Assembly: GCA_026418955.1 (NCBI GenBank)
Contig: JAOAAI010000252.1
Span: 1-7,125, forward strand
Direction: 5' to 3'
Origin: Candidatus Goldiibacteriota bacterium
GTDB taxonomy: Bacteria; Oederibacteriota; PGYV01; DSYL01
DNA length: 7,125 nt
This document shows positions 5,874 to 7,125 of this stretch, in pieces (position 1 is the first letter of the stretch; each line of letters starts with the position of its first letter). The position numbers were made by a program, and so were the translations under genes. The notes beneath the pieces were generated by a model. It made no database searches. It was not told the DNA's origin and saw nothing but the letters and a program-made list of their open reading frames with translations.

Positions 5874-7125
5874 TTATTTCTCCTTTTGCTTTATTTTAAA
5901 TTTTATAGAAACACCTTCAAATCCAAAATTATCTCTAATCTTGCCTTCAATATATCTTAAATATGAATCATTTAATTTTTCTTTTCTATTTGTAAAAATA
6001 ACAAATGTTGGTGGAGCTATTTTTACTTGTGTCATATAATAAATCCTCAAGTGCCCACTTTTTCCTGTCACTGTTTTGTTATATATTATATCATTAAAAG
6101 CTCTGTTCAAAGAAGATGTTGGTACTCTATGATTATACTGATTTTCCACTTTAATTACAATATCTAATAATTTTTCAATATTCATTTTTTTTAAAGCAGA
6201 AATAAAAACAACAGGCATGAAATCAAGAAATGGAAGATGTTTTTTTATATAATCAAGATATTTTTCTTCTAAATTTTCTCTTTCTTTTGGAGATATAATA
6301 TCCCATTTATTAATAACTAATATAATACCTTTATAATTTTCATGTATATATCCAAGAATTTTTTTATCTATTTCAAGTATACCATCCAAAACATCAATTA
6401 CATGAATAATGATATCAGAACGTTTAATATTAGCAAAAGCTCTTCCAATGCTGTATTCTAAAACCTTTTCATTTATATTCTTTCTTTTCTTAATACCAGC
6501 AGTGTCAACAAATATATATTTTTTATTTTTAATTACGACTTCTGTATCAATTGCATCACGTGTTGTGCCAGGTATATCGGTTACTATCATTCTTTCCTCA
6601 TCAATAATTGCATTGAATAGCGAAGACTTACCTACATTCTCTCTACCGGTTATTGTTATTCGGGTTATTTTTTTTTCTTCTTCTTTTTTATCTGTATATT
6701 TATATGGTATTAATGATATTATATGATCAAGAATTGAATCCAATCCTATAGAGTGTTCGGCAGATACAGGAAAAATTTTATCTACTCCCAATTCATAAAA
6801 TTCGTTTGCATTATTTGTTAATTTATCATTATCACATTTATTAACAACCACTATAAAATTCTTATTACTTTGCTTTAAATATTGATAAATTTTTTTATCA
6901 TCTGGCATAAGACCTGCTATTGCATCTACCACAAAAAGAACAAAATCAGATTTCTTTAATATTTCTTCTATCTGTTTTAAAACAAGTTGTTTTATTTTAT
7001 CTGGATTTTCATAAAGAATTCCTCCTGTATCAATGAGTTTAAAGCTTTTACCAAGCCAAGTTACATTGCACTCTATCATGTCTCTTGTGACGCCAGGATA
7101 ATCATCTACAATTGCTTTGTGTCCA
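5874..7125 (-). CDS. der: Ribosome-associated GTPase Der (EngA), 5' end outside the window
   Basis: Der is an essential double-GTPase that acts in late assembly of the large ribosomal subunit. The window holds 416 residues from a glycine codon at 7124 to the TAA stop. The frame is open to the edge, and the ATG at 7079 is internal, since coding continues upstream as A-I-V-D-D-Y-P-G-V-T-R-D. Only about the first 20-25 residues, with the first P-loop, are missing. Counting from the first visible residue: GTPase 1 has G-V-T-R-D, D-T-G-G (32-35), N-K-C-D (95-98) and S-A-E (121-123). GTPase 2 has G-R-E-N-V-G-K-S-S (160-168), D-I-P-G-T-T-R-D (183-190), D-T-A-G (207-210), N-K-W-D (262-265) and S-A-L (289-291). 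A C-terminal KH-like domain follows, with P-P-T-F-V-I-F-T-N and a lysine-rich end. All visible GTP-binding motifs are intact. The stop is one base before plsY. Confidence 0.97.
   Translation of the reverse strand, partial: GHKAIVDDYPGVTRDMIECNVTWLGKSFKLIDTGGILYENPDKIKQLVLKQIEEILKKSDFVLFVVDAIAGLMPDDKKIYQYLKQSNKNFIVVVNKCDNDKLTNNANEFYELGVDKIFPVSAEHSIGLDSILDHIISLIPYKYTDKKEEEKKITRITITGRENVGKSSLFNAIIDEERMIVTDIPGTTRDAIDTEVVIKNKKYIFVDTAGIKKRKNINEKVLEYSIGRAFANIKRSDIIIHVIDVLDGILEIDKKILGYIHENYKGIILVINKWDIISPKERENLEEKYLDYIKKHLPFLDFMPVVFISALKKMNIEKLLDIVIKVENQYNHRVPTSSLNRAFNDIIYNKTVTGKSGHLRIYYMTQVKIAPPTFVIFTNRKEKLNDSYLRYIEGKIRDNFGFEGVSIKFKIKQKEK
5880..5886 (-). promoter_or_regulatory. Ribosome binding site for the TTG start of plsY
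   Basis: AAAGGAG on the minus strand, located inside the last codons of der, is followed by seven bases (AAATAAC) and then TTG. It is a near-consensus Shine-Dalgarno sequence at good spacing and justifies the non-ATG start of plsY. Confidence 0.75.

Noticed and set aside
7077..7079. ATG at 7079 as the start of der
   Set aside because: The reading frame continues upstream with conserved Der sequence (P-G-V-T-R-D) to the window edge, so this methionine is internal.

Overview
This is a strongly AT-rich bacterial window in which every intact gene lies on the minus strand. Read in transcription order (right to left), it begins inside der (EngA, a double-GTPase ribosome assembly factor). Then come plsY and gpsA (two enzymes of phosphatidic acid synthesis), a short MerR-type regulator, and a complete three-gene ECF vitamin/metal-type transporter cassette: S component, fused double ATPase, EcfT. 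Spacings are very tight: der/plsY 1 nt, plsY/gpsA 3 nt, merR/S 10 nt, S/ATPase and ATPase/EcfT ATGA overlaps. The one real gap is 76 nt between gpsA and merR. The der-plsY-gpsA order is known from Clostridia and other bacterial lineages. I do not assign a taxon beyond a low-GC bacterium.

Downstream of ecfT, positions about 160-856 carry no intact gene. This stretch is not random sequence. On the plus strand it holds a decayed transposase whose C-terminal part is readable: an R-L-I-E-D-E-F-Y motif, an F-N-F-x-R-K-N-S-Y-K motif, and a one-base frameshift in an A run. Shorter fragments look like its N-terminus. The central catalytic part is missing, and a perfect 11-bp hairpin sits between the N-terminal fragments.

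Beyond the relic, still on the minus strand, is a tRNA-Val(GAC) gene with encoded CCA and a good sigma-70 type promoter. Its anticodon loop has C instead of the near-universal T at position 33. A new coding sequence with a strong ribosome binding site begins after the tRNA and leaves the window after six codons.

Working model: der, plsY and gpsA are housekeeping genes. merR-S-ATPase-EcfT is a self-contained uptake module for an unidentified small substrate, possibly controlled by its own MerR protein. The most interesting protein feature is the fused ECF ATPase: its deviations from consensus all fall in the same one of its two composite ATP sites, which predicts one canonical and one degenerate site. 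I found no CRISPR array, defence system, riboswitch or intact mobile element, and no clear evidence of a wholly new system.
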